The notes beneath the pieces are model-generated. The model did not search any database, was not told the origin of the DNA, and saw only the letters and a program-made list of their open reading frames with translations. Below, in pieces: positions 20,300-32,356 of a DNA stretch of 64,000 nt (position 1 is the stretch's first letter; every line of letters begins with the position of its first letter). The DNA is from Hofstenia miamia. Its lineage: Eukaryota; Xenacoelomorpha; Acoela. The stretch is from contig SCFE01000069.1 of the NCBI GenBank assembly GCA_004352715.1, positions 1,754,894 to 1,818,893 on the forward strand. The letters are read 5' to 3'. The position numbers were made by a program, and so were the translations under genes.

Positions 20300-21057
20300 A
20301 GCAGTGTTATCAGTGCTTGATGCTTCTCTGTGCTAAGGTGCAGATGTGTTTCACTCATCACTGACAGAATTTTAATGTAGTCATTAGGTTCATTCATGTT
20401 GTGGATAGTGGTAAATGCAGGGAATTATTGGACGCAGTAGTCAACCTGATGGGCACTGCCATAATTGTAAGCTTAGGGGCATCAGCTTGGACTTGGGATT
20501 TGGAGCTTTTCAGTATATTGACGTAGGTTTTTCCATGTCTTACATAGCATAGATCCCGCAAAAGTTAATACATCCCAGGCAGCTTCCTTTCAGCCCAGCT
20601 ATCATTACATCTCCATTGTATTGTTAGGTTGAAGAAGATTTCTTCTTCCAGGACTGTTGCCAACTGGGTGGCCATGTGGTCATTTATGATTATGCAAGAA
20701 AATCGTTTCTCAGAATGATATCATATGGTAGGGTATGTTCAGAGGTGCCCACCACTACCAAATCAAATTGAAACAGTTTATTGTTAATTCGTATATCTAC
20801 ATCATGCACTTTTCCTCTGGGGGAGATCTTGTTCCCAGATGCATCAATCAGGCTTATAGTAGATGGATTTAATGCGTCTTGGCTCATACATAATGCTGAG
20901 CAACATATATTGCTAATTATTGAGGCAGTGGCTCCATTATCCACTGTAGCATTTACAAGACTTCCATTGATGAAAATGGGAATCACATTGTTCTACATTA
21001 GGTGGGTGATAACAAAGATCTCCTGTGCTCATTTGGTGAGAGATGGCACTCCCTCTA
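20300..21057 (-). pseudogene. pro: Retropepsin-type protease and RT linker, family 2
   Basis: The open part 20690-20986 encodes IPIFINGSLVNATVDNGATASIIS (active site reads D-N-G), LIDASGNKISPRGKVHDVDI, FDLVVVG and LPYDIILRNDFLA, the full retropepsin layout. Past a stop the text continues with a VRHGKTYVNIL-like strand pair seen at the same place in family 1, and then LSTEKHQALITLLWQ, the usual linker before reverse transcriptase. The frame joins gag by a -1 shift at 21058-21064. Confidence 0.75.
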
Positions 21058-21064
21058 GTTTAAA
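21058..21064 (-). promoter_or_regulatory. Putative -1 ribosomal frameshift site TTTAAAC (family 2)
   Basis: On the minus strand the gag frame reads GAG ACT TTA AAC TAG, with protease in the -1 frame. GGGAG-TGCCAT-CTCTC just downstream can form a small hairpin with one G-T pair. The bases from GAGAC to CATCTC are almost the same as in family 1, although the surrounding proteins have diverged. Confidence 0.7.
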
Positions 21065-22435
21065 GTCTCATTGGTATGTAGAACCTTGATGCCAGGCTTG
21101 GCAGTCTCATCATCTATTAAGAATCCATTACCATCAGCTAGGATCTGGATCACAGCAGTGCATGTGGTCTGCAGGTGGTCTGCAACAAAAGCATCTGATC
21201 AGAGACAGGTCAAAGTCTTTATTGCTAGGAGTTTGGGAAGACCTTCCTTAGCAGAGGGCTTGCTCAAGCCAGAGGTAGTCTTTAGTTCAGCAACATCTTT
21301 ATCAATTCGAGTTGTATTGTGCATTAAATAGACAATGCCGATTGCCTTTTGTATGATGGTGTTGAGATCATCCTTGGGATCACACTTTATTTCCAAATAG
21401 AAGTGGATAGATGGTGGAAATCCATAGCAGATATATGTTAAGAGGCCATGCTGGGAGTACTCAGGTGATAAATTGCTTAGCTGAAAGAGCCTCTCTACTT
21501 GCATTATATAGGTTTTGATGTTGTCACTCTTTTGGAAGGACATGTTGCACAAAAGGGTTTTGTATTGTTGTTTTATGCAAGGCACCTTGTAGTGATCTTC
21601 AAAGTTGCCTACCAGTAGCTGATAATTAGACTTAGTTCCTTTGTCAAGCATCATGTACTGGTTATAAGTCAGTCCATGAAGGTATAATGGAAATTGTGAT
21701 ACAGTGTCATCTGGTGTTTTTTGATATTGTTTCATGGTCAGCTTGAATAGAAAAACCACTCTTCAAAACTCTGAGAGACAGCATTGATTTGACCAGTGAA
21801 TTTATGTAGAGCTGAATGCTTATTGAAATATTTGGGGAGTCCGTGAGGCTCAATGGGAAGAACTGAGCTGGTGAACCATTGTTGGCAACATGCTTGGAAG
21901 CAGACTGTACAATGGTGGTACTCAAAGGAACCAAAAAGACTTGTTGCATTCCCATAGGCTGAACAGGGTTTGCTAAGGTAGATAAAGTCAATACATATGA
22001 AATGGGAGACTGGGTGAATATCAATTCACAGTTGATACTAGTTGTAGGTTGTGAAACAGACCTTGGAGGGATAGCACTGTCCAAGTTGGTGGAAGAGTGG
22101 CACTCTCAGTGAGCAAATTGACGGGTTAATTATTCACCAATGTCATCAAGCACAGCTCAGGTAACATAATCTTCACAGATAGGCAGAGGGGTTGCCTCCT
22201 TAGTGGGCATAAGTTGACTAACCTGAAGTTGCAGCAACATAATTGAGTTTAGCATCTTTTGATCCATTCTCTGAAACACAACATGCTGGGTGTTCAGCTT
22301 GGCTTGCAGAGCTTCTATGCACCTCACTCCTTTCATTTGCAAGGCGACTTGTTGGGATAACAAATCTAGTAAATGCTTGATCTCAAGTACCTGGCCATTG
22401 AACTGAGGGGTGGGGTTCATTGACAAAGTTGACAA
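21065..22435 (-). pseudogene. gag: Gag, family 2, broken
   Basis: The start ATG at 22435 follows a leader of about 430 bases and opens MSTLSMNPTPQFNGQVL, a helical N-terminal part (22157-22435). After frame changes (21707-22084, 21199-21759) comes the capsid-like block with YQKTPDD, LVGNFEDHYKV, QQYKTLL and YIMQVERLFQLS, which parallels family 1. Near 21150-21200 a Cys-rich patch (CFCC...HMHCC in one frame) may be a decayed zinc knuckle. The frame ends at the slippery site. This is the particle-forming protein. Confidence 0.75.
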
Positions 22436-22862
22436 GCTAGCAGGAATCAGCAGAGCATTATGAGTATTTATTATTCAATGGTTATAACAGTATGATTAGA
22501 ATCCATTGTGTAACAAGAACAAATAACAAGAATATAACTTTTCTTAGAAGAATAGCAAAACTAACTTGAAAGTTGGGAGAACTGTCAACTGATCAAGAAC
22601 TTAGATAACAAAACAGTAACAACATAATCATAGTATAGGTATGGTCACCAGATGGAATTGGTGATAAAATTCCAACATTCAAGGCAATAGAGACAATGGG
22701 AACTGATAAGTCAGGGGAAATCCATTCCAGCCAACTTAAGCAAACCAAAACAAACAAATAAAGAAAATTACATGACACCTTTGTAGTGTATACAGGTTAC
22801 ATGACTGGAGTACATCTCCTAGCATTACTTAGACTGTAAGTAGCATCAGAACTGTTTAGGAT

Positions 22863-22878
22863 CACATCTGGGTCACCA
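22863..22878 (-). other. Primer-binding site of family 2, tRNA-Trp-like
   Basis: Directly after the LTR end (minus strand ...ATTCGACA) comes TGGTGACCCAGATGTG. From memory, animal tRNA-Trp ends ...CACGTCGGGGTCACCA, whose complement differs at two of these 16 positions. Primer position relative to LTR and gag is correct. A tRNA database match would decide. Confidence 0.7.
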
Positions 22879-23810
22879 TGTCGAATCAGTGGCTAAGGAC
22901 TAGAGCAGCATTACCAAATAACTAGTTGACTCTGCAGAAGATTACAAATGAAGCCTTCATAGAGCAGCCACTATTTTAGCAAAATAACAATAATAGATAT
23001 AACAAACAACATTGGTAATTTATCCACTGTAACTTGTAACTGTTTAGGTAAACATCCAGGATGACCAATTCATACAGCTTCAAGCCAAAACGCTACCTGA
23101 GGGGAAGGCAGATTTCTGTGTGTGGTGCAAATCTAATTGTCTCATTATTTAATTTCTATCTCAATTCAAATACAACAGTCTTGAAGTGGTTCATATTTCT
23201 CAGCTCACTATCAAATAGCACATAATTGCTGTGCATTCACGTTAACCAGCCATATAGTAACATCACAGAGTATAAATATTATTGTTGCATTTAGGAAATG
23301 AATGAAGGTATTATTTTCCCTATACCTAGCCATAACTTTATATGGTCCATGATTTAGGCTGCTAACTCTCTGAAAGCTATGCATCAAATCAGTTCACAGT
23401 TAGCATGAATCCCAAATTGTGCTGTGACTTAAACAAATATCATTATCAAAACAATACAATTAAGCAAAAAATAAATAATGAAGAGAGTTGAACATGTTGA
23501 GGTGAGGTAAGATCTTGTAAACTCTATTGCTCAATTGCTACATTAGTTGCCCTATTAATACAAGGTTACAATAATTACCTGACTTTGTTTACAGTTTTGA
23601 GTCACCTGATCACTTTCCCTTGCAAATTCAATTTAGCAACAAACAACATGTAATACATCATTAAGGGGACAAGTTAATAGCAGTGTAAACTATTCTTGAA
23701 ATTATCAAGATGACGTCAAAGTGAAATAATCACTACAAATTACAAAATTATAAAGTAAGAATTCGATCAAATTTAAAAATAAAATTCAAATATCCCTGAG
23801 TGACTCTACA
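22879..23810 (-). mobile_element. 5' LTR of family 2
   Basis: 932 bases, on the minus strand from TGTAGAGTCACTCAGGG to CTGATTCGACA. It aligns along its length with the solo LTR at 40962-41909. The right boundary falls directly against a non-LTR element fragment, which suggests insertion into that element. Confidence 0.88.
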
Positions 23811-24230
23811 TTATTTAGGAGTAACAATTGATCAAGATTTAATATTTAATGAATTTTTGTCTTTAAAATTTAGAAAAATGTCATCTGGAATTTTTAAATC
23901 ATTTATAGGACCTAGGGAATTCATATCAATCGCCATGATTCATTTACATTTATGTGATCTAAATTGTGGAATGATCTCAATGTGGAAATTAAAATTGAAA
24001 AAAGTTATAAACAAAGAAAAAATAAAGGAAATTTTTATGAAAAAGCAATCAATAATTGGAATTGCAAATGATTTAAGCACCTAAGCACAATTTATATAAA
24101 ATTTAAGCCCTTTAAGTAAGTTGCATTTTTATATTTTTGTATATTTATATTAGTTTGTGTGTTAGTTTGTAGTTATTGTTATTAACTTACCCAATAAATG
24201 TGCTTTAACTATTGTATGTGATATTCACTA
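23811..24230 (+). pseudogene. Non-LTR retrotransposon 3' fragment (CR1/Jockey-like)
   Basis: The + strand reads HYLGVTIDQDLIFNE...KFRKMSSGIFKSF, the block after the RT palm, and in a shifted frame LWNDLNVEIKIEKSYKQRK, the C-terminal block. Both match 56090-56640. The 3' end shares a GTTAG...AATAAA tail with the element ending near 56850. The 5' part is cut by the family 2 LTR. Confidence 0.75.
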
Positions 24231-27200
24231 AATCTTGTTTTCAAAAGAAATAATTTCTACCTAGATTTATAGAATAATTTTGAAAATCAATTAATAATTT
24301 TTTTGCATTGCTAACACAAGCAACAAGGATTTGTGGACCACTGATGACCCATTAATGTCTCTATTTTTGCGATTATTGGCATTTGGTGGCTGGTCAATAA
24401 AGACTTTAAAGTTTCTTTCTCAAACTATCTATGGGATACAAAATACACTAATCAGCATTTTCATTGGATAACATTCCATAGAACATGAAACAGATATATA
24501 TACAAACTAACTGTAATCATTCTAGAGATTTTGTCTATTAGAAAACAAATTTATATTAATTGTTTTAAGCAAGTATATTTGAAAATATTGATAATAATTT
24601 TTTGAAATCATTTAAATCTGCTTAAGAAACCTTTATTACTGTCGCATTGTTGGATAAATAGTGCAGTGGCCAAACTCCATTAATGCCCAACAATGATAAA
24701 CAAATCATTGATGCTTGGAAATTTAATTATATTTCTATCTGTTGAACAGAGAGATTTAAAATGTTTATTACTACCATATTCTTTTGTATAAATACCAGCA
24801 ATGCTGTACATATAAATAGAGTTGAAAAAGTTTTATTTAGTTATTCAGCCAAATGAATATGCATTTATTGCTAAAGATTACTAAGCAGGGAAACACTTGG
24901 TTAGCTCTTGGTGGTTCACTTTGTTTAGAAGTATGATTACTCCATGATGAGGATTTCATTTGTTTTTTTGTCTAAGTCATTCTATTTATTATTTTGTACT
25001 ATACGACATAAGTTTTATGAAGCTAAGTTTTCCTTATTCTGGTTCTTTGCTATGTTTGCAGTATCAAGCATACAAATTTGACTACTGCTTCAACAAGATT
25101 GATAAGGCCATCTTATTTTTGTACTTTTCATTTTTGCTAAAAGGGAAAGCATGTTGAAATTGAATTAATTAATCCTTTGATGTGCTAGCATTGGAACCCA
25201 CTTTAGATAGTAACATTGGGGCAATCATGCACTGATACTACAATATACTTAAGAATAAAATTTTTATATTCAATTCATTTCTACTGACCTAATGCATTTT
25301 ACAATATAGGTAATTAAGAAAACATGGCATTAATAAATGATTAAATACACAAAAACTTAAATACATGACTACACCCTGTTAAGCACACTTTCTCACCAGC
25401 AAGATACGTTCCCTTCCGGTTGCGCACCCAAGTGTGAAAAAAAATAATTACAAATAAAAAATTATTTGCTCTTAATAAAATTGTGTTTCCAAATGTATGC
25501 ATGAATCTGGTAAGATAAATGTAGCCATATTCATAGCAGCGTAGCCCTATTTAGGTTGGCTTTTGACATTCATAAAGAGCATGGGTGGCGTAAAATTACC
25601 TCTCTACTTATTTTTGATTCTGGTGAACCAATCAGTGCATAATTTTGTATGTTGTAAACTTGTACATCAGCAAAATTTAGAGTTAGGATTGCATTTTTGT
25701 AAGTTTAGTTAAGCTCTTACTGCTAGGTGAATAATAGCTCTTCCCAAAATAATTTTTGCTGATAATGAACAATGAAATATACTTTTTAAACATGTAGCTT
25801 TCAATGAAAAACCATAATAAGCAAAATGAAAGGCAATTGATAAAATTTCTTTAGAATAGGTACTTGAACCAATACTTTGTGAAATGTTAAAAACTAAGTT
25901 TGATGCAAAGAAAATTCAAATTTACCCCAACCTAAGTAATTCTAAGTTTATTTTATATCTTGTTACTTTGATGTTATTTGCAAATTTGAAACTTATGCAC
26001 TTAATTAGTTATTAGTAACATTTTAATGATAATCAAAATGTTACCAAAATAAATTATATAATTACAGTAAACAGCTTGAAATGGTTTATTTTTTTAACGC
26101 TAATTCTATTGGGATTTTTCAATATCTGTTACTGTTGCACTAAATAATATTTAAACACTTTATAACTCACATACTAATGAAAACATTTATAATCTGAAAA
26201 CACCATAAGATAGAGAATTTTCTCTATTGTTATTGTGCAATGCGATTTCTCTTTGAAAATTCATATTTTCATGTACTTCTGCATTAGCGGGGTCCTGAGG
26301 AAAATAGAACATCTAAGAAAACATAAAAAGTAATGATAACAACGTCCATGTTATTATAATGTGGATTTCGCATCTTACTTGTTGGGAAATTATATTGCTT
26401 CGAAAAATATACCATTTTTGCTCAATGCTATAATTATTGATCATTGTATATAATTGCATTCCAACAGTCGACGATATCAGTTCTAAATCAAAGAAATAAT
26501 TTCAGCAAGTGCATCCATTGCAAATTGAGGATATTGCAAATATATTAAGAATTTTGAAGACAATTATAGATTTTAGAATTTTTTTGTATTTTAAAGTATC
26601 TTAAGGCCACTTTAAAGAAATTAAGTGTTTGTAGAACAATATGGAACCAAGGTTTCTTTAAGTCACCTCTTAAAGCAAATCAGGTTTTTAAAACCCACCT
26701 AATACTTTAAATAAGGATAATGATTGTTTCAAGAACTTTAAAGTATAAACAAGAGAATTTTTGGAACTTAAATATTTTGCTATCTGTTCTTTGGTTTTGT
26801 TGTATGTGTTCACTGAATGGCCGGAATTTCAGTCAAACTTTACTATATCCTGTGCTTTAATATTTTTAATTACTGACAATGAAATAATAGAAGCTTGCTT
26901 CTTGTCACTGCATGTAATAATACAATTGTTCTTAATAATATATTAAAATCTAACATAGTGTGTAAATTAATATATTAATTAAAATATAATATAATATGAC
27001 ATGATATAATTGCGAAATATATATATATATATTACAATTCTATCCTAAGTATATATCTATATAATATACACTTTTCAAGCTTATATTTAATACAGTTTCG
27101 TATATTTTGTCTAAACAAATCCTATATTGCATGAACAATTCCAATGCATATAAAAGTTTTATTTATCAAGAAATTTTCCTTGATTTGAAAGTTAATTAAA

Positions 27201-27501
27201 TATTTGGTATTTACTACGTATTTATAAAGATTTGTTTTGCAGTTGTTACTATCATCTATTAAATTCGGAAAATATAAATTTCATGCTACATCAACTCAAG
27301 TAATAGCAGTTAAAAAACACTTAGATCACAATATATAATAATTATAACGCCAAGAAGCTAAAAGAGCCTTATTTGTTGTAAGTTATATAGTGCAACTAGC
27401 AATATAATTTTAGATATTGTGAATAGTTTAATTTGAATATTCTCAAGTTTACTAAAAGCTTTCCTGTAATAAATTTGCCCCCTTAAATCCGGTACTGTAT
27501 G

Positions 27502-27533
<32 letters not shown>

Positions 27534-28837
27534 TAATAATTGTAATCAAAATATACAGTATATTAAAAAGTACAAACAACTTAATTCACGAATTCTATTT
27601 GTGTAAAGATGTGCGTGGTTTTCAAATAGAAAATTTTGAATTGATTGTGTTAATTTTTTAATTTTGAATTTTTTTAGGATTATGAATAGTTTTTTTCTGT
27701 AATTATTGCTTAGTGCAGGGTTCATGGTATTTGCCGCACTCCCTTATAGCTGGTACTGTTTATTGGCAATACAAAAAGCTTTCAATATTTATTAAAATTA
27801 CCAATAGTAGAAATATGGTAAAGAAAACTAAGGATAACTAAGTAAAATTTAAGAAAATGTTACTTTTATTCAAAATTTATAAAAAGCATAATAATCACAA
27901 GCAATTGCTTAAACATGAAATCAAATGAATGTAGCAAACACTATAGTGCTAAAAAACTGAAATCAATCGAGACAAAATGGCTTAAGCTGAAGTAAAGTGG
28001 GCATATTATAAAACTAATATATATCAAAGCCTTCTTAAGCAAACATTAATGTCAGAAATAACCGGTATTCACGCATCGCCAAGTTTTCTAAAGGCCCAAG
28101 CAGTTTGCTCATAAAATAAAAATATTCCACTACAAAAATGGCATGTGTGACAACTTCTAAGCCGCTTTTGCATGAAATATCCTTAACATATAGAAGTTGC
28201 CTTTGCTTCATTTTTAATTACCACTTCTCAGTAACTATGCTTCTTGTTTTTTTTTAAAGTTGAACATTTGATTGGGCGGTATTTAACCACAATTTTTATT
28301 AATGCATAACTGCTGATAATTCATTGATAAAAGAAAAACAATTTGCTTAGAAAAAATGTTGTCTCAAAAAATGGACGTGAAAAATAACATAATTTTGTAT
28401 TTTAATGGAAATGGTATGCACAACTCTCTAGAAATTGCACAGTACATCAAAATATTTTTAGAAGCATAACACAAGAAACAAATATGCTGCTGCAAGATAT
28501 TCAAATACAAATACACAATCCCACATTAGCCTTAGTAACCTAATGATTACTAAATTGACTCTGAAAAATCTATCAATTGGAGATATGCTTACTTTCAAAT
28601 ATACTCTATATTATTATTGATTTCTATACAAAATTATTTAACTAAAAATAACAACAATGAAACTGATTCAAGCACAAACAAATAACAGATTATTGATCAC
28701 AGTTATCCCAATGCATAAAGAAATGAAATTTATATGAAACACTGTGAAAAAAAAGGTCTATCTAAAATTTAGTTAGAAAATTGTGAAAAACATATATTTA
28801 TATCCCAAATCGTGTTAGATAATTACACAATGCCTAC
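24231..28837. other. Long A+T-rich stretch, no gene recognised
   Basis: Only short spurious ORFs. Short (TA)n tracts lie near 27010-27035 and 27500-27528. The lower part could be intron or downstream exons of the gene containing the exon at 28838-29329, but no further exon was identified. Confidence 0.4.
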
Positions 28838-29329
28838 CTTGATGAACTCTTATGCTCACACGATCAGCTAAAGGAAGAGGTTGACCATTACTTATCTCCT
28901 TGAAGAAAACAAAATTTGAGAAAGGGCAATATTGATTGGGAGGATATATCACATCACCCAATTTCAAGATATCAAAATTTGTAAATCGTAAATCACAGCT
29001 GTCACTTGATATCAATCCAAGATTCCTGTAAACTTGAGGGTGAACTGTTGGTGTAGAACTATCATACACATATTCAGTAAATTCAATGTTTCCACCGGTT
29101 TTTTTTACTCTTATGTAGAATGAAGACTCAGTTGTCCAGATGCTGCAGGAATCAACTTTAATGTAAATCTTACTGAAACCATTATCATCAAAATCAAGGA
29201 CATTGAGTAAATCAACTTTTATATTACATGGTACTCTAATAGTAGCACCATACAAAGTATAGTTGGATAGGGTTTCTATTTGCAGAGGATTATTGCAGGA
29301 TATTTCAGAAAAATATATCAACATACAAC
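28838..29329 (-). CDS. Probable internal exon of a host gene, Cys-containing extracellular-type module, unrecognised
   Basis: The minus strand has one open frame of 164 codons bounded by a good 3' splice site (TATACATTTAG before 29329) and a good 5' splice site (CATCAAG|GTAGGC at 28838). No stop lies inside; the stop of the open frame falls beyond the donor. Length 492 is a multiple of three, and both junctions fall in phase 1, the arrangement of exon-shuffled extracellular modules. The residues show six Cys, alternating hydrophobic strands (YIKVDSCSIWTTESSFYIRV) and no membrane helix, so a beta-sandwich-like secreted or cell-surface domain is plausible. No family was recognised. The ATG at 29324 is internal to the exon, not a start. 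Confidence 0.6.
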
Positions 29330-30424
29330 CTAAATGTATATAAATATATTATATTCTCAGAATAGAAATATACTGTATTGAATCATATAATGACACTTCT
29401 AATAAAAAACATAAATTAAAAATTAATGATAGCAATAAACATAAATTTCCAATTGCTAACTACAAAACACTGTACTGATTGAAAATCAACTTTCAAAAAT
29501 GTCCAAGAAATTGTTTGATAACTAATAAAAATTAGCACAAAATTACAAATTCAAATATATAACAGTTTTTATTAAAAAATATTAGGACAGTTTTTAACCT
29601 CCATGGGTCCAGGGCAAATACAACCTATTAGTCAATTATGAAATATGATCACAATATACATGTACCGTTAACATAGTGTGCATTTCAAGTTCAAATGTAT
29701 TTATTTAAAAATGGTTTTGAGCAATTCTTGCGTATAGTCAATGTAATTCTATATAGTGTCATCTAATAATTTATTAGATTAAAAAGTAAGCTGATGTAAT
29801 TAATGGATAAATTAGTTAGCAATAACAAGTCAACAAATATTGTAATATCTGTTTGTTTTTTCTGAGGGCCCTTAATTTTCATGTATTCCTAATATAGGGT
29901 ACTGATGCGTGCAAAAGATATTAATGGTTGCAATTTTTTACTTAGGTTTTCAAACCTAACGACTAATGCAGATGTAATTTAGGTAAAGATAATACCAACT
30001 ACTTGGTTCTGACTCAATTCCAATGATACAACAACAACGTGGCAACTGGCCAACATTCGAATATTAATCAATAGGAACAGTTAATGTGTAACTAAGAGAT
30101 GAAATAAAGTACTTTCAATAGTGTTGCTATTTTGCTTTCCCATGTCTTAATTTCTAACTACTTCACCTTTACGGTGGTTAGTACCTCACCTCATGCAATA
30201 AAGTTAATACGAACCTAAAACTCTAAACGCCTCTGGCTTCTGTTCCTCATGTTGCCCCTTGGTTTGTACATGTAGGAAAACGAATGGAGTCTCATAAATT
30301 AATTTGAATAAAATTTCTGTACCAAGTCTTAAAAAATACATGGGAAAGTTGGTATTAGATGTTGAAAAGTAAATAGGGGTGATGCTCCTCAAAAATTTTG
30401 TTATCACTATCAATGGATGGAAGA
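29330..30424. other. A+T-rich sequence, probably intron upstream of the exon
   Basis: No further exon identified. The right end may hold the 5' part of the hAT fossil. Confidence 0.35.
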
Positions 30425-31503
30425 AAAAACCTAATAATTTTTTTGGAGTGTTTGCAAGTCTTCCCGCTCACAATGAGTATGTTTATGAAACAGTATTCTT
30501 GGTGTTTCACTAATGATATCAGAAGTTTCTTTTATTGCAAATGGTCACTATGACTTCATTGAATGGGTGTTAAGCATTTACAAGAAATCATTTGACAATA
30601 TCATATCAATCTGCAGAGACAATGCTTCTACAAACAAGGCACTTTCAAATTTATCCAATTCAACCATAGATTGGAGGTGCATCGCAGCGTTTCAATCTGA
30701 CAGTGCTACAAAATTTGCGGAAGTATGACAACAAAATGAATAAAGTGAACAACTTGATGGGCAAATTTGAAAATCTGAAACTTGCTAGCAATCTCCAAAA
30801 ATTTACAGATCTTCAACCAGTGATAAAGAATGTATCAAAATGGTCTAATATTAGCTATGCTCAAAAGATTTGATTAATTGAACACTTTCTTGAATAAAGA
30901 ATTCTTCACGACAAATGCCAAGAGCCAGAGAAGCTACGGAGATATCAATAATGAATGATGAACTAAAGACACTGAATTCTGTGACACTTTCTCTTCAACG
31001 AAAAACACATATATTTGGTCGATATTCGCGCTTTATTTGATAAAATAATTCAGAAATGCCCAACAGTGAGCAAATACATAAAAGTAGATGCAGACATTAT
31101 TCACTCACGCCATTTAGAAAACGTGATTGTTAAAATCCAAAATAACCATGATATTTCGCTTGATGAAGAAGATTGTTTAACTGTTCTAATGTACTACAAT
31201 GATGACAATAACAGTGACGTCCAAGAAACAATTTCAGATTTTGCGGGAAGCATTTTGAAACAGCGAAAATTCGAATAAGAAAAAATGAACCTGGAACGAA
31301 ATTTAGTAGATACAAGATTCATATTGCCAACGTCCAATTTATTGGAGTTATTTTTCAGTAAATCTGGATTCTTCTTCAATGACTTCCGTCAATCGCTACT
31401 ACCTGTTTTGAAAGAAAAAGCAATACAATTTCCAAACGATCTTGGTAATACCTCATTCAAAGTAAGAGAAGTTTGGCTTGAAAAATTTAAGCAGTGTCTC
31501 TAG
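30425..31503 (+). pseudogene. hAT-superfamily transposase, broken
   Basis: Fragments in several frames follow the order of hAT transposases. At 30513-30728 there is a CRDNASTNKALSNL segment, the second catalytic Asp block, and then a decayed Cys-Ala-His-like WRCIAAFQSDSATKF. Near 30760-30860 comes NLMGKFENLKLASNLQKF and KNVSKWSN, where hAT proteins usually have a TRW motif. At 31285-31503 the C-terminal dimerisation block reads RFILPTSNLLELFFSKSG followed by FRQSLLP. At least three frame changes and several stops are present. Terminal inverted repeats and 8-bp target duplications were not found. The protein would excise and insert DNA. Confidence 0.75.
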
Positions 31504-32068
31504 AAATGAGTCTGGTGACGCAGGTGTTGTAGAATCCTCAAATTGCAAGATATTGGTATTACGTTCTGTAGATGAAATTTAAGATGCTGATGGAATTGGA
31601 ATATTTTTACAAAAGAATTAGGAATTGAAACGCATCTTTTAATTCTTTGCAAGTAGTTGCTTTTACGATAATAACGCATTGTTTTAGGATATGAAATTAT
31701 GATTTTGTAATGAAGAACTTATAATAAAGCATGATGTTATTTTAAAAAATTTATTGTTCTATCAACTAGATTATGATGCAAAGTTACCAATAATATTTAA
31801 ACATTTTCATTATAAAATTCAAATTAGCTTCCATTTTGCTTTACAATAATGCTGCTTAAAACGCTGCTGTTAAGTCTTGGCAAGTGTGTATAGTTCTTAG
31901 AAAGTGCTTTTATATTTTGTGTTATTCACGAACTAGTCAACATGTAACATGGGTATTTCAATGCACATGTTCGAAAAAGTAAAATTTACATTCTCTCCCT
32001 AAAGTTAATCTCTCTCCAAATTAATTTTTTATAAAGGTTCCTTTAAGTTAACTATAGAAAGATTCTAC

Positions 32069-32071
<3 letters not shown>
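31504..32071. other. A+T-rich sequence without a gene
   Basis: Possibly hAT 3' flank. Nothing else seen. Confidence 0.4.

Positions 32072-32105
<34 letters not shown>
32072..32105. repeat. (TA)n microsatellite
   Basis: About 17 TA units immediately left of the family X copy 2 upstream region. Confidence 0.95.
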
Positions 32106-32109
<4 letters not shown>

Positions 32110-32356
32110 TAGAAGTATAGATTCAAGTGATGCCCATGCCACTTTTTTCTGATTGGTCAAGAGGTGCGCAGAAGCCTGTGCCACATTTTCCTTATTGGTC
32201 AAGAGGGGTGGCCTTTGACCTGAGACACTGTGGATATTGCTGGTGGTGTTGTACTGACGTCATAATGTGTTGACTGATTAAACAAGTCAGTCTATATATT
32301 CAATCAAATTATCAGATAAAATCAATATTTTTATTCTATGCAAATTCACTTTTCTT
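32110..32356 (+). promoter_or_regulatory. Conserved upstream region of family X copy 2
   Basis: It contains TATATATT at 32293-32300, TGACGTCA at 32255-32262 (about 100 bases before the ATG), and two ATTGG boxes (CCAAT complement) at 32152-32156 and 32194-32198 inside a 42-bp tandem repeat (GCCAC...ATTGGTCAAGAGG). TATA, TGACGTCA and GTGTTGACTGATTAAACAA are shared with copy 1. This reads as a compact RNA polymerase II promoter carried with the element; activity is inferred. Confidence 0.6.

Larger units (their letters stand above)
20290..23810 (-). mobile_element. Degenerate LTR retrotransposon, family 2 (LTR, PBS, gag, protease, RT linker)
   Basis: Reading leftward: LTR 23810-22879, primer-binding site, leader, gag, -1 frameshift site, protease and the linker that normally leads into reverse transcriptase, where it is cut near 20290. 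Gag and protease are homologous to family 1 but clearly diverged. A solo LTR of this family lies at 40962-41909. No reverse transcriptase remains. Confidence 0.85.
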
